Below, piece by piece: positions 16,512 through 25,550 of a stretch of 32,611 bases of DNA (position 1 is the stretch's first letter; every line of letters starts with the position of its first letter). This DNA comes from an uncultured Burkholderiales bacterium. Lineage in GTDB: Bacteria; Pseudomonadota; Gammaproteobacteria; Burkholderiales; Burkholderiaceae_C. Position numbers and translations under genes: made by a program. The notes under the pieces were generated by a model. It was not told the origin of the DNA. It saw only the letters and a program-made list of their open reading frames with translations, and made no database searches. The DNA lies in NCBI GenBank assembly GCA_903844825.1, contig CAIMVC010000054.1:1-32611 (forward strand), written 5' to 3'.

Positions 16512-17470
16512 GCTTCGTTCCCGGCCACAATGCCCATCACCGCCATGCGCACCGCAATGCCAAAAGTCACTTGCGGCAAGATCACGCTTTGCGCGCCATC
16601 GACTACGGCCGAGTCAATTTCAACGCCGCGGTTGATAGGGCCGGGGTGCATGACGACGGCGTCCGGCTTGGCCAGCTTGAGTTTTTCAGGTGTCAGGCCA
16701 AAGCTCTTGAAGTATTCCTGGCTGCTGGGCAACAGCGCACCCGACATGCGCTCGTTTTGCAGGCGCAGGGTGATGATCACGTCAGCGTCCTTGATGCCTT
16801 CTTCCAGGGTATGGCACACACGCACGCCCATGTGGCTCATGTCAGCCGGCACCAGGGTCTTGGGGCCGACCACGCGCACCTCGGGGCAGCCCAGCGTGGT
16901 CAGCGCATGAATGTCGGAGCGGGCCACGCGCGAGTGCAGCACGTCGCCGACGATGGCGACCGTCAACTGGCTGAAATCTTTTTTGTAGTGGCGGATGGTG
17001 TACATGTCCAGCAGCCCTTGCGTCGGATGCGCATGACGGCCGTCGCCGGCGTTGATCACGTGCACATGCGGCGCCACGTGCTGGGCGATCAAATAAGGTG
17101 CGCCCGACTCGCTGTGGCGCACCACAAAAATATCAGCCGCCATGGCGCTCAGGTTGGCGATGGTGTCCAGCAGCGACTCACCCTTGGAAGCCGATGAGCG
17201 CGCAATGTCCAGGTTGATGACATCGGCCGAAAGCCGCGTGGCCGCAATTTCAAAGGTGGTGCGGGTGCGGGTGGAGTTTTCAAAAAAGAGGTTGAACACA
17301 CTCTTGCCGCGCAACAAGGGCACTTTTTTGACCTCGCGGTCGCTGACGCTGACAAAGTTGGCAGCGGTGTCCAGAATCTGCGTGAGGATGGCTTTGGGCA
17401 AGCCTTCTATCGACAGCAGGTGAATGAGTTCACCGTGCTGATTGAGTTGGGGATTTCGTCGATTCAGCAC
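16508..17470 (-). CDS. pyrB: Aspartate carbamoyltransferase catalytic subunit
   Basis: Catalyses the committed step of pyrimidine synthesis, carbamoyl phosphate plus aspartate to carbamoyl aspartate. In the 320 residues the carbamoyl-phosphate motif is S66-T-R-T-R-T71 ([13 protein letters not shown]), the second phosphate/aspartate segment is [13 protein letters not shown] (148 onward), and the aspartate loop is LRLQNERM. An N-terminal extension of about ten residues before the conserved domain is seen in the Pseudomonas-type enzymes that bind PyrC'. It starts 3 bp after the pyrR stop and overlaps pyrX by four bases. No room exists for an attenuator between pyrR and pyrB. Confidence 0.96.
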   Translation of the reverse strand: MLNRRNPQLNQHGELIHLLSIEGLPKAILTQILDTAANFVSVSDREVKKVPLLRGKSVFNLFFENSTRTRTTFEIAATRLSADVINLDIARSSASKGESLLDTIANLSAMAADIFVVRHSESGAPYLIAQHVAPHVHVINAGDGRHAHPTQGLLDMYTIRHYKKDFSQLTVAIVGDVLHSRVARSDIHALTTLGCPEVRVVGPKTLVPADMSHMGVRVCHTLEEGIKDADVIITLRLQNERMSGALLPSSQEYFKSFGLTPEKLKLAKPDAVVMHPGPINRGVEIDSAVVDGAQSVILPQVTFGIAVRMAVMGIVAGNEA

Positions 17471-17473
17471 GCT

Positions 17474-17980
17474 TTAGGCTCCCTGGACTTCAAAACTAAA
17501 CCGGCCCGCCGCGTCACGCGCCAGTTGCAAGGACTGCGCGGCCGGCAGCGCCACACGCGCCACCGCCAGGTCCGCCTGCACTGGCAGTTCGCGCCCGCCC
17601 CGGTCCACCAGCACGACCAGCTTGACACTGGCCGGGCGGCCGTAGTCGAACAACTCATTGAGAACCGCGCGCACGGTGCGCCCCGTAAAAAGCACGTCAT
17701 CGACCACGATGAGGTGAGCGCCATTGACGTCAAAAGGCAGCACCGTCTGCGCGCCGACCGCCAGGCCGCGCTGGGCAAAGTCGTCGCGATGCATGGACGA
17801 CGACAGCACGCCCACGGGCGCGCTCAGGCCCAGGTCTTGTTGCAGGCGCTCGGCCAGCCACACGCCACCCGACGCCACGCCCACCAGCTGCGGTGCCTGG
17901 GCGTAACTGCCTAGCAATTGCTGCACCGCCGCGCGCAACTCAAGGTACAGGGCCTCGGCGTCCAGGGTCAGGCTGCTCAT
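17474..17980 (-). CDS. pyrR: PyrR-type pyrimidine regulator / uracil phosphoribosyltransferase
   Basis: A 168-residue type I phosphoribosyltransferase of the PyrR family. The PRPP-binding loop is VVDDVLFTGRTVRA at about 92-105, and GVASGGVWLAERL lies near residue 35. In Gram-positive bacteria PyrR binds pyr mRNA leaders; in proteobacteria its role is less clear and it may mainly salvage uracil. The frame is open to 18031, but ATG 17980 is preferred: GGGGGAA precedes it at suitable spacing, and the longer start would overlap ruvX with unrelated residues. It sits between ruvX and pyrB in the string, so it would act on an operon leader rather than on a pyrR-pyrB spacer of only 3 bp. Confidence 0.9.
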   Translation of the reverse strand: MSSLTLDAEALYLELRAAVQQLLGSYAQAPQLVGVASGGVWLAERLQQDLGLSAPVGVLSSSMHRDDFAQRGLAVGAQTVLPFDVNGAHLIVVDDVLFTGRTVRAVLNELFDYGRPASVKLVVLVDRGGRELPVQADLAVARVALPAAQSLQLARDAAGRFSFEVQGA

Positions 17981-18023
17981 GCCGTTCCCCCCGGGCGGGC
18001 CTGGGTGTGATTGGATTCGGTCC

Positions 18024-18476
18024 TCACGCAAGACTCCTTAAAAATTGCTCAAGAATTATGCAGGCAGAGGCGGCGTCCGCATCGGCGGCGCCCTGCGAGA
18101 TGGCTTCGGTGGTGCTGTAGCGCTCGTCAACTTCAAAAACCTGCAGGCCAAAACGTCCGCGCAACTGGCGGGCAAACTTTTGCGCACGCCGCGTATTGTC
18201 GTGGCTGGCACCGTCGGGGTGAAAGGGAATGCCCACCACCAGGGCATCGGGTTCCCACTCGCGGATGGTCTGCGCCAGCGGCCCAAACCGAGCGTCACCC
18301 GTGGCGGAGATGGTGGCGCGTGCGGTGGCGGTGCGCGTCAGGCGGTTGCCGGTGGCGACGCCGGTTCGTTTGAGACCAAAGTCAAAAGCCAGAAAGGTTT
18401 GGAAGTTGGCAGGAATCAACGGCGCTGACGGAACTGATGGAACTGATAAGGCCGGTGGCGCCGAGCCAGCGCTCAT
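18024..18476 (-). CDS. ruvX: Putative Holliday junction resolvase / pre-16S rRNA nuclease YqgF
   Basis: A 150-residue RNase H-fold nuclease of the YqgF/RuvX family, implicated in 16S rRNA 5' maturation. Family motifs are AFDFGLKRTGVATGN (catalytic Asp32), ALVVGIPFHPDG and VDERYSTTEA. The N-terminal 23 residues (rich in Ser, Pro, Val and Ala) precede the conserved fold and include the tripeptides SVP-SVP-SAP, encoded by a 9-bp tandem repeat. Its ATG at 18476 overlaps the yqgE stop by four bases. The next gene, pyrR, starts 43 bp after its stop. The identification is secure; the extension is unusual. Confidence 0.93.
   Translation of the reverse strand: MSAGSAPPALSVPSVPSAPLIPANFQTFLAFDFGLKRTGVATGNRLTRTATARATISATGDARFGPLAQTIREWEPDALVVGIPFHPDGASHDNTRRAQKFARQLRGRFGLQVFEVDERYSTTEAISQGAADADAASACIILEQFLRSLA
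18421..18447 (-). repeat. Short 9-bp tandem repeat in the 5' end of ruvX
   Basis: Three 9-bp units (plus strand GGCGCTGAC, GGAACTGAT, GGAACTGAT) encode SVP-SVP-SAP in the ruvX N-terminal extension. Two units are identical. Copy-number change would leave the frame and the nuclease fold intact. Confidence 0.7.
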
Positions 18477-19060
18477 GCGTGACCCGCCTCGGACGACAAC
18501 ATCCAGCTTTGCAGACCGAGCAGCAGCAAGGCGCGCTCGTAACGTTGCTCGACCGGGGTGTCAAAAATCACGGTCGGGTCAGCCGCCACCGTCAACCAGC
18601 TGTTGTCCGAAATTTCGGCCTCCAGTTGCCCCTCGCCCCAGGCCGAGTAACCCAGCGACACAAACACCTTGCGCGGACCGGCGCCGGTCGACAAGGCCTC
18701 GAGCACGTCTTTGGAGGTGGTCATTTCCAGGCCGCCGGGAATCACCATGGTCGACGCGTAAACCGCCTCGCTGCCGGGCATCATGCTCTCGTGCAGCACA
18801 AAACCCCGCTCGGTCTGGACCGGGCCGCCCTGGTAAACCGGCGCCAGGCTCAGGTCATCGCGCCGCAGCGGCAGCTCGACCTTGTCGAACAGGCTTTTCA
18901 AACTGATCTCGCTGGGCTTGTTGATCACCAAGCCCAGCGCGCCACGCTCGCTGTGCTCACACATGTAGACCACGCTGCGGACGAAAGGCTCATCGTCCAG
19001 GCCGGGCATGGCGATCAGAAAATGATGTGTGAAATTGGTCGATGCAAAGTCCAGGGCCAT
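18473..19060 (-). CDS. yqgE: YqgE/AlgH family protein
   Basis: A 195-residue cytoplasmic protein of the UPF0301 (YqgE/AlgH) family, of unsettled biochemical function. Family hallmarks are THHFLIAMPGLDDEPFVRSVVYMCEHS, GALGLVINKP, VYQGGPVQTERGFVLH and the late GYSAWGEGQLEAEI. It is the first gene of the six-gene minus-strand string through plsC. ATG 19060 is the natural family start. No ribosome-binding site precedes it; instead TAAAAT lies six bases upstream, suggesting a leaderless transcript. A perfect 19-bp palindrome is just beyond. Confidence 0.93.
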   Translation of the reverse strand: MALDFASTNFTHHFLIAMPGLDDEPFVRSVVYMCEHSERGALGLVINKPSEISLKSLFDKVELPLRRDDLSLAPVYQGGPVQTERGFVLHESMMPGSEAVYASTMVIPGGLEMTTSKDVLEALSTGAGPRKVFVSLGYSAWGEGQLEAEISDNSWLTVAADPTVIFDTPVEQRYERALLLLGLQSWMLSSEAGHA

Positions 19061-19066
19061 GCATCG

Positions 19067-19072
19067 ATTTTA
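19067..19072 (-). promoter_or_regulatory. -10-like hexamer TAAAAT 6 bp before yqgE
   Basis: On the minus strand TAAAAT is followed by CGATGC and then the ATG of yqgE, with no Shine-Dalgarno sequence. This spacing would put the transcription start at the start codon. No good -35 is visible; the palindrome at 19085-19103 would fall between -10 and -35, where a bound regulator would block or alter the promoter. Confidence 0.35.
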
Positions 19073-19084
19073 CGCTTGATGCCA

Positions 19085-19103
19085 CGGATCGGCGACCGAT
19101 CCG
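19085..19103. promoter_or_regulatory. Perfect 19-bp palindrome upstream of the yqgE-pyr operon
   Basis: CGGATCGG-CGA-CCGATCCG is a perfect inverted repeat with 8-bp arms and a 3-bp centre. It lies 24-43 bp upstream of yqgE, in the 115-bp spacer shared with the divergent photolyase gene. The symmetry and place suggest an operator for one or both directions. There is no T-run, so it is not an intrinsic terminator. Confidence 0.5.
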
Positions 19104-19175
19104 GCAACAACCTTTGGCAGCTGATGTGCAGCGCCCGGGGCGACCGGGCAAGCCGGGCCGGCTACCATCGCCAGC

Positions 19176-20657
19176 ATGGCAAAACAATACAACAGCGGCC
19201 TGGTCTGGTTCAGGCGGGACCTCAGGGCGCACGACAACGCAGCGCTGCATCACGCGCTGACCACCTGCGAGCGCGTGCACTGCCTGTTTTTGCTGGACCG
19301 GGACATTCTCGATACCCTGCCGCGGGCCGATCGACGGGTGGAGTTCATTCTGGCCAGTCTGAGCGAACTCGACGAAACGCTCAGGGCCCTGGCGCTGGCG
19401 CATGGCGTGCCCAACGCCGGCCTGAGCGTGGTGCACGGCTGGGCCAAGCAAGCCGTGCCTGAACACGCCGCCGCGCTGGGCGTGCAGGCTGTGTTTGCCA
19501 ACCACGACTATGAGCCGCAGGCGATAGCCAGGGATCAAGAGGTGGCGCAGGCCCTGGCCGGGTCGGGCGTGGCTTTTCACACCTTCAAGGACCATGTAAT
19601 TTTCGAGCGCACCGAGCTGCTGACCCAGGGCGGCAAGCCCTACGGCGTGTTCACACCCTACAAAAATGCATGGCTCAAAAAAGTCGATAGCTATTACCTG
19701 CAGCCTTACGCCATCTCGCGCCACGCTGCGGCCCTGGCCAGCCGGACCGCAGCCATGCCCGTGCCCACGCTGGCCGACATCGGCTTTGAAAAAACCAACT
19801 TGCAAACGCTCGGACTGCAGCCCGGCAGCAGCGGCGGGCAAAGCCTTTTTGACGAGTTCCTGGCCCGTATGGACCGCTATGACGAGACCCGCAACTTCCC
19901 CGCGGTCAAGGGGCCGAGCTATCTGGGCGTGCACCTGCGCTTTGGCACGGTCTCGATTCGCCAATTGGCGGCCAAGGCGCACGAGATGCAAGCTGGCGGC
20001 AGCAGCGGTGCGGCCGTCTGGCTCAGCGAATTGATCTGGCGCGACTTTTACGCGCAGATTCTTGACAACTTCCCAAGGGTTGCCAACTCGTCCTTCAAAC
20101 CCGATTACGACGCCATTGCCTGGGAAACCGGCCCGCAGGCAGACGCCTTGTTTCAAGCCTGGTGCGAGGGCTGCACCGGTTACCCGCTGGTCGACGCGGC
20201 CATGGCCCAGATCAACCAGACCGGCTACATGCATAACCGCTTGCGCATGGTGGCCGCCTGCTTTTTGATCAAGGACCTGGGCATCGACTGGCGCCGCGGC
20301 GAAGCCTACTTTGCCGAAAAACTCACTGACTTTGATCTGTCAGCCAACAACGGCGGCTGGCAATGGGCCTCCAGCAGCGGCTGCGACGCGCAGCCCTACT
20401 TTCGCATCTTCAACCCGGTCAGCCAAAGCAGCAAGTTCGACCCCGAAGGCAAGTTCATCCGACGCTACCTGCCGGTGCTGGCCGGACTGTCGGGGCCGGC
20501 ACTGCACAGCCCCTGGGAAGCCAGGCCGCTGGAGCTGGCGGCGGCTGGCGTCACACTCGGCGAGAACTACCCGCAGCCGGTGGTACGACACGATCAGGCA
20601 CGCGCCCGCACGCTGGAGCGCTACGCGGTGGTAAAAAAACGAAGCCTTGATATTTGA
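19176..20657 (+). CDS. phrB: Deoxyribodipyrimidine photolyase (class I CPD photolyase)
   Basis: A 493-residue flavoprotein that repairs cyclobutane pyrimidine dimers using blue light. The N-terminal antenna-binding Rossmann domain starts LVWFRRDLRAHDNAAL. The C-terminal FAD domain contains SELIWRDFYAQIL, the signature MHNRLRMVAACFLIKDLGIDWRRGE and FDLSANNGGWQWASSSGCDAQPYFRIFNP, followed by KFDPEGKFIRRYLP. The N-x-N-x-R and W-x-W parts expected for FAD and electron transfer are present. Length is near the family norm (470-480). It is divergent from yqgE and appears to be a single-gene unit. Confidence 0.95.
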   Translation: MAKQYNSGLVWFRRDLRAHDNAALHHALTTCERVHCLFLLDRDILDTLPRADRRVEFILASLSELDETLRALALAHGVPNAGLSVVHGWAKQAVPEHAAALGVQAVFANHDYEPQAIARDQEVAQALAGSGVAFHTFKDHVIFERTELLTQGGKPYGVFTPYKNAWLKKVDSYYLQPYAISRHAAALASRTAAMPVPTLADIGFEKTNLQTLGLQPGSSGGQSLFDEFLARMDRYDETRNFPAVKGPSYLGVHLRFGTVSIRQLAAKAHEMQAGGSSGAAVWLSELIWRDFYAQILDNFPRVANSSFKPDYDAIAWETGPQADALFQAWCEGCTGYPLVDAAMAQINQTGYMHNRLRMVAACFLIKDLGIDWRRGEAYFAEKLTDFDLSANNGGWQWASSSGCDAQPYFRIFNPVSQSSKFDPEGKFIRRYLPVLAGLSGPALHSPWEARPLELAAAGVTLGENYPQPVVRHDQARARTLERYAVVKKRSLDI

Positions 20658-20765
20658 TGCCCGAAGCCGACATGCCTGCGCCGGCCTGCCCATGAGGGCC
20701 GCAGCGGCAAGATGATTGTCAAGTCTGGGATGGGTGGACGGCCGCAGGGCCAGCCACCAGATGGC

Positions 20766-20939
20766 TCAGAGCTGAACCATTTCAAAGTCTTCCTTGCGGG
20801 CTCCACACTCCGGGCAGGTCCAGTTCATGGGCACATCGGCCCACAGGGTGCCGGGTGCAATGCCGTCTTCCGGGCAGCCCACCGCTTCGTCATAGATCCA
20901 GCCGCAGATCAAGCACATCCAGGTCGTTGTTGGGGTCAC
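20766..20939 (-). CDS. Rubredoxin
   Basis: A 57-residue cytoplasmic electron carrier with one Fe bound by four Cys: CLIC (C9, C12) and CPEC (C42, C45). The classical rubredoxin core [25 protein letters not shown] is complete. GTG at 20939 is chosen because the residues from TPTTTWMC onward match the family start. ATG at 20918 (50 residues) would begin one residue before the first metal Cys and is less likely; the frame is open to 21008 without family-like sequence. It is divergent from the thiD-like gene, 80 bp away. The electron partner is unknown. Confidence 0.92.
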   Translation of the reverse strand: MTPTTTWMCLICGWIYDEAVGCPEDGIAPGTLWADVPMNWTCPECGARKEDFEMVQL

Positions 20940-21019
20940 AGTTTTACTTGCCTTGCAATAGAATGAACAGATTGTATCGACGCGGCCACGGTCTCCCCCG
21001 ACAGGCAAAATTAGAGCCT

Positions 21020-21977
21020 ATGGCAAACCACAATCCCCCCCAAGCCGCTCCTGCACAGGCCACGGACGATGACACCGACGCCAGTCCGGCCTGTGTCATG
21101 AGCTTTAATGCCAATGACCCCAGCGGCGCCGGCGGCCTGACGGCCGATGTCAGCGCCATTGTCTCGACCGGCGCGCACGTCCTGACCGTCGTGACCGGCG
21201 CCTACGGCCGCGACACCGCCGAAATATTCGACCATTACCCCTTCGACGACGAAGCCGTCACGGAACAGGCCCGCATCGCGCTGGAAGACATGCCGGTCGG
21301 CGCCATCAAGGTGGGCTTTGTCGGAACGCCCGAGAATCTCAGCGCCATTGCAGAGATCGCCGCCGACTATGCCGACGTCCCGCTGATTGCCTACATGCCC
21401 AACCTCTCGTGGTGGGACGAAAGCCAGCTCGAGAGCTACCTTGACGCCTTTCGCGAACTCTTGCTGCCGCAAGCCACCGTGCTGGTGGGCAACCACAGCA
21501 CCCTGTGGCGCTGGTTGCTGCCGGAGTGGTCCGGCGAGCGCAGCCCCAACGCCCGCGAGATTGCCAAGGCGGCCGCCAAATTTGGCACGCCCTACACCCT
21601 GGTCACCGGTTTGCCGGCGCAGGAGCAGTTCATCGAAAACGTACTGGCCAGTCCGCAAAGCGTGCTGTACAGCGAAAAATTCGAACACTTCGAAGCCAGC
21701 TTTGCTGGCGCTGGCGACACCCTCACCGCCGCCCTGGCCGCCCTGCTGGCCAACGGCCACGATCTGCAGGCCGCCACCGCGGAAGCCCTGACCTACCTGG
21801 ACCACAGCCTAGACGCGGGCTTTCAGCCCGGCATGGGCCATCTGGTGCCGGACCGCCTCTTCTGGGCCCAGGTCGATGCCGACGATCTGGCAGAAATGAC
21901 CGAACTGGCGGGCGGCGCAGACGCATCCGCCGCGGCCGACTCACCGACATCCCCTCTCTTATTTGAACTCCCACCCC

Positions 21978-21994
<17 letters not shown>
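21020..21994 (+). CDS. thiD: ThiD-like kinase (hydroxymethylpyrimidine/phosphomethylpyrimidine kinase family)
   Basis: A 324-residue ribokinase-fold kinase expected to phosphorylate hydroxymethylpyrimidine and its phosphate in thiamine synthesis. The opening [27 protein letters not shown] corresponds to the ThiD AGSDPSGGAGIQADL segment. The phosphate-transfer loop is [12 protein letters not shown] (229-240). This loop has Asp233 (GAGD), where E. coli-type ThiD carries Cys (GTGC), as in pyridoxal and sugar kinases of the superfamily. ATG 21020 is the natural start; the frame runs back to 20855 over the rubredoxin gene and is not real there. Its 3' end overlaps hemL by 17 bp, so the two are coupled. 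The substrate is less certain than the fold. Confidence 0.82.
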
Positions 21995-23312
<1,318 letters not shown>

Positions 23313-23372
23313 AGCTTCAAAACGCCGGGCCGCGACTGCGCATTGCTGGCCCGAAATGCGCCTCATAAGCGC

Positions 23373-23399
23373 AGCGTCACCCGCTAAGCCGGTGACGCT
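23373..23399. terminator. Hairpin between convergent hemL and esterase genes
   Basis: AGCGTCACC and GGTGACGCT form a perfect 9-bp stem around a 9-base loop, in the 112-bp spacer between two converging genes. Neither strand shows a clear T-run after it, so it may be a weak or bidirectional terminator or an mRNA 3'-end stabiliser. Confidence 0.45.
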
Positions 23400-23405
23400 C
23401 ACCCC

Positions 23406-23429
23406 ATCAGGCTCAGGATCAGGCTCAGG
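23406..23429. repeat. Tandem 12-bp repeat (hexamers ATCAGG/CTCAGG) over an esterase stop codon
   Basis: ATCAGGCTCAGG occurs twice in perfect tandem; it can also be read as four hexamers differing at one base. The minus-strand stop codon of the esterase (23425-23427) lies within the second copy, so slippage here could shift or keep the stop. It is short and probably a simple-sequence tract. Confidence 0.7.
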
Positions 23430-24348
23430 GCTTGACGCCTGTGGGCCGGCTGGCGAATCCGGTCATGTAGCGGATCGCATCACCAATGGTGTCGCGCCAC
23501 ACCGACCACTCATGGTCACCGTCAATGACACGAAATTCAACGAGCTTGGGCTGGTACTCAAAGAGCTTTTGAAACAGGCCCGCTGCGTGGTAGGCGATCG
23601 AAAAAGTGTCGTGGTCACCGCTGTTGATGTACATCGGCACCACCATCTTCTTAGCCTTATAAGCCTCCCAGTGGGCGGTGTAGTTCAGCCGGTCCCAGGA
23701 GGCTTGGTCAAAGCGCCCGTCCTTTTGAAATGGCGCCACGCGCATGGCCGAGGAATGGCCTGGCGGCGTGGGGCTGTAAATGGCGGGGCTCAGCGCCGCG
23801 GCCGAGACGAACAGTTCGGGGTACTTGAAGGCCGCGCTGACGGTGCCAAAGCCACCAGCCGACAAGCCGGCCACCATGCGGCCACCGCGCTCAGCAATGG
23901 TTCGGTAGGAGGCGTCGATGTGCGGGATCAACTCGCCAATCCAGGCCGACTCGGCCTTGTCCTTGTTGCCGTCCACCCACCAGGTCGAGCCGCCGCCGGG
24001 CATGACGATGATGAAGGGCTGAACCCGGCCGTCCTTGATGAGCTTGTCAGCGGTTTGCTGCACCTGCCCGCTCACCAGCCACTCGTTTTCGTTGCCGCCG
24101 TTGCCGTGCAGCAAAAACAGCACCGGGTAGCGCAGACGACCGCTCTCATAGCCATCGGGCAGGTAGACGGTGTACTTATAGTCGGTACCCAGGGCTTTGG
24201 ACTTGATGCTGTGTAATGTGACCTCGCCGGCCGTCGCCAGCGGCCCGGCCAGCACAATAAAGGCCATCGCCACCAAAGACAGGCCGCGCCTGACCCGAGC
24301 CGACACGGCGCCCCAAAAACCAAGACGATCCATCACGCTTGACGACAT
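23425..24348 (-). CDS. Secreted alpha/beta-hydrolase of the esterase D-like family
   Basis: A 307-residue exported serine esterase of the type related to feruloyl/acetyl esterases and esterase D. A hydrophobic signal segment lies at about 22-40 (likely cut near ATA-GE). The oxyanion motif is HGNGG (81-85), the nucleophile elbow is G161-L-S163-A-G165, an acid is in GDHD (about 245-247) and the catalytic His is probably in DGDHEW (His279). ATG 24348 is preferred over an upstream start at 24387 because GAGGAG lies five bases before it. It follows the ABC binding-protein gene by 74 bp on the same strand, with a GC-rich hairpin at 24383-24402, so it may be the last, partly attenuated gene of that operon. 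The substrate is unknown. Confidence 0.85.
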   Translation of the reverse strand: MSSSVMDRLGFWGAVSARVRRGLSLVAMAFIVLAGPLATAGEVTLHSIKSKALGTDYKYTVYLPDGYESGRLRYPVLFLLHGNGGNENEWLVSGQVQQTADKLIKDGRVQPFIIVMPGGGSTWWVDGNKDKAESAWIGELIPHIDASYRTIAERGGRMVAGLSAGGFGTVSAAFKYPELFVSAAALSPAIYSPTPPGHSSAMRVAPFQKDGRFDQASWDRLNYTAHWEAYKAKKMVVPMYINSGDHDTFSIAYHAAGLFQKLFEYQPKLVEFRVIDGDHEWSVWRDTIGDAIRYMTGFASRPTGVKP

Positions 24349-24422
24349 AAGCACTCCTCTAGGAAACAAATGACACCTGTCCGGCACCCCGGGGAGGGCG
24401 CCGCAACGACCGAACCTAACGA

Positions 24423-25493
24423 CTACAAACCCTGCATGCCTTTTTCGAGGAAGCTCAAGTCGAAGGCATTGGCAAACTTGAAGCTGGCCGGCACCTCGGG
24501 TTGACGACGGCCGCGGTATTCCATGTTGAGGAACTCCACGTTGACGTCGAAATGCTTTTGCGTAGGCACCGGGGTCTTCATGTACATGCCCACGTTGTTG
24601 GCAAACACCGCATCAAACAAGCTGGGATCGAGGTCTTTGAAGTAGTCGCGGGCGAAGGCCTTGAAGGCGGCGGGCTCCTGCTGCATGGAGCGCAGCGCCA
24701 GGGCGATACCCCGGCAGTAGGCGGCCAGCTCCTTGGGCTTGTCCTTGGCCGTTTTTTCGGTGACGCTGGCTGCAATGTACAAAAAATCGTTGAGCTCGGG
24801 GGGCGGATTGGTCACCATGTTGAACAGGTAGGCGCCGCCAAATTTGGAAATGGCCACATCCGAGGACGGTGAGGACAGGCAAAAACCGTCAATCTGGCCC
24901 TTGTCGAAGGCGGCGATCATGGCGCTGGGGCCGCCTTGAACGGGCACGATCTGCGCGTCGCGATCGGGGTCGATCTTGCCGCGCTGCATCAGGTAGCGGG
25001 TGAGTTGATCAGGGCCGCCGCCGGGGCCTGTGGTGCCGATGCGCAAGCCCCGCAAAACTGCGGCCTTGGCGTCTGGCGCACTGGCTTCTGTCAGGCCGGC
25101 TTTATCCAGGATCGATTTCTTGACGACGACGTTCGATGCAAATTTATTGACCCAACCGCAAATCATCTTGACTGGACGACCCAGCAACTGCACGCGCATA
25201 TTGGTTGCCGGTGAGCCCAGCAACACCTCGGCAGCCCCAGAGAGCAAAGCGTCCTGGTTGACCCCCCGGTTGGTGGCCGCCAGCTCGACCGCCAGCCCGG
25301 CCTTGTCGAACAGCTTTTGATGAAAAGCGTAGTCCTCCGCACTCCACAGCCAGGACCGTGAAGTCGAGCGCAAGGAGGAGAGTTTGTCCTTGTCCTGCGC
25401 CAGCGCCGGCAGGCCGGCGAGCATGCCGCCGGTGGTGGCCCAAACGCTCAAAACACCTTTGAGTACAAGTCGTCGTTCGCTCGCATCGTTCAT
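24423..25493 (-). CDS. ABC transporter substrate-binding protein (NMT1/TauA-like)
   Basis: A 356-residue periplasmic binding protein. The N-terminus ERRLVLKGVLSVW resembles a twin-arginine export signal (Arg7-Arg8), with likely cleavage after ALA32. The body has LWSAEDYAFHQKLFDKAGLAVEL, GAAEVLLGSPATNMRVQLLG, IGTTGPGGGPDQLTRYLM and FDKGQIDGFCLSSPSSDVA, as in taurine/nitrate/pyrimidine-type binders. ATG 25493 is preceded by a strong GGAGGAAA ribosome-binding site. It is the fourth gene after the ATPase, permease and amidohydrolase, 57 bp downstream of the amidohydrolase stop, and is clearly the cognate binding protein. The ligand may be the amidohydrolase's substrate; this is inference. Confidence 0.88.
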   Translation of the reverse strand: MNDASERRLVLKGVLSVWATTGGMLAGLPALAQDKDKLSSLRSTSRSWLWSAEDYAFHQKLFDKAGLAVELAATNRGVNQDALLSGAAEVLLGSPATNMRVQLLGRPVKMICGWVNKFASNVVVKKSILDKAGLTEASAPDAKAAVLRGLRIGTTGPGGGPDQLTRYLMQRGKIDPDRDAQIVPVQGGPSAMIAAFDKGQIDGFCLSSPSSDVAISKFGGAYLFNMVTNPPPELNDFLYIAASVTEKTAKDKPKELAAYCRGIALALRSMQQEPAAFKAFARDYFKDLDPSLFDAVFANNVGMYMKTPVPTQKHFDVNVEFLNMEYRGRRQPEVPASFKFANAFDLSFLEKGMQGL

Positions 25494-25550
25494 TGCTGGT
25501 TTCCTCCAAGTGGATAGTTCAAATTAAAAGGGCTGAGAAGGTCAAAACGC

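Noticed and set aside
15594..16910. Plus-strand open frame of 438 codons across pyrX and pyrB
   Set aside because: It is antisense to two conserved, overlapping genes and has no family features.
17471..17473. PyrR-controlled attenuator between pyrR and pyrB
   Set aside because: Only 3 bp separate the genes, leaving no space for a leader structure.
24383..24402. Hairpin between the binding-protein and esterase genes as a terminator
   Set aside because: The stem includes a G-T wobble and no T-run follows, so full termination is unlikely; at most it weakens read-through.
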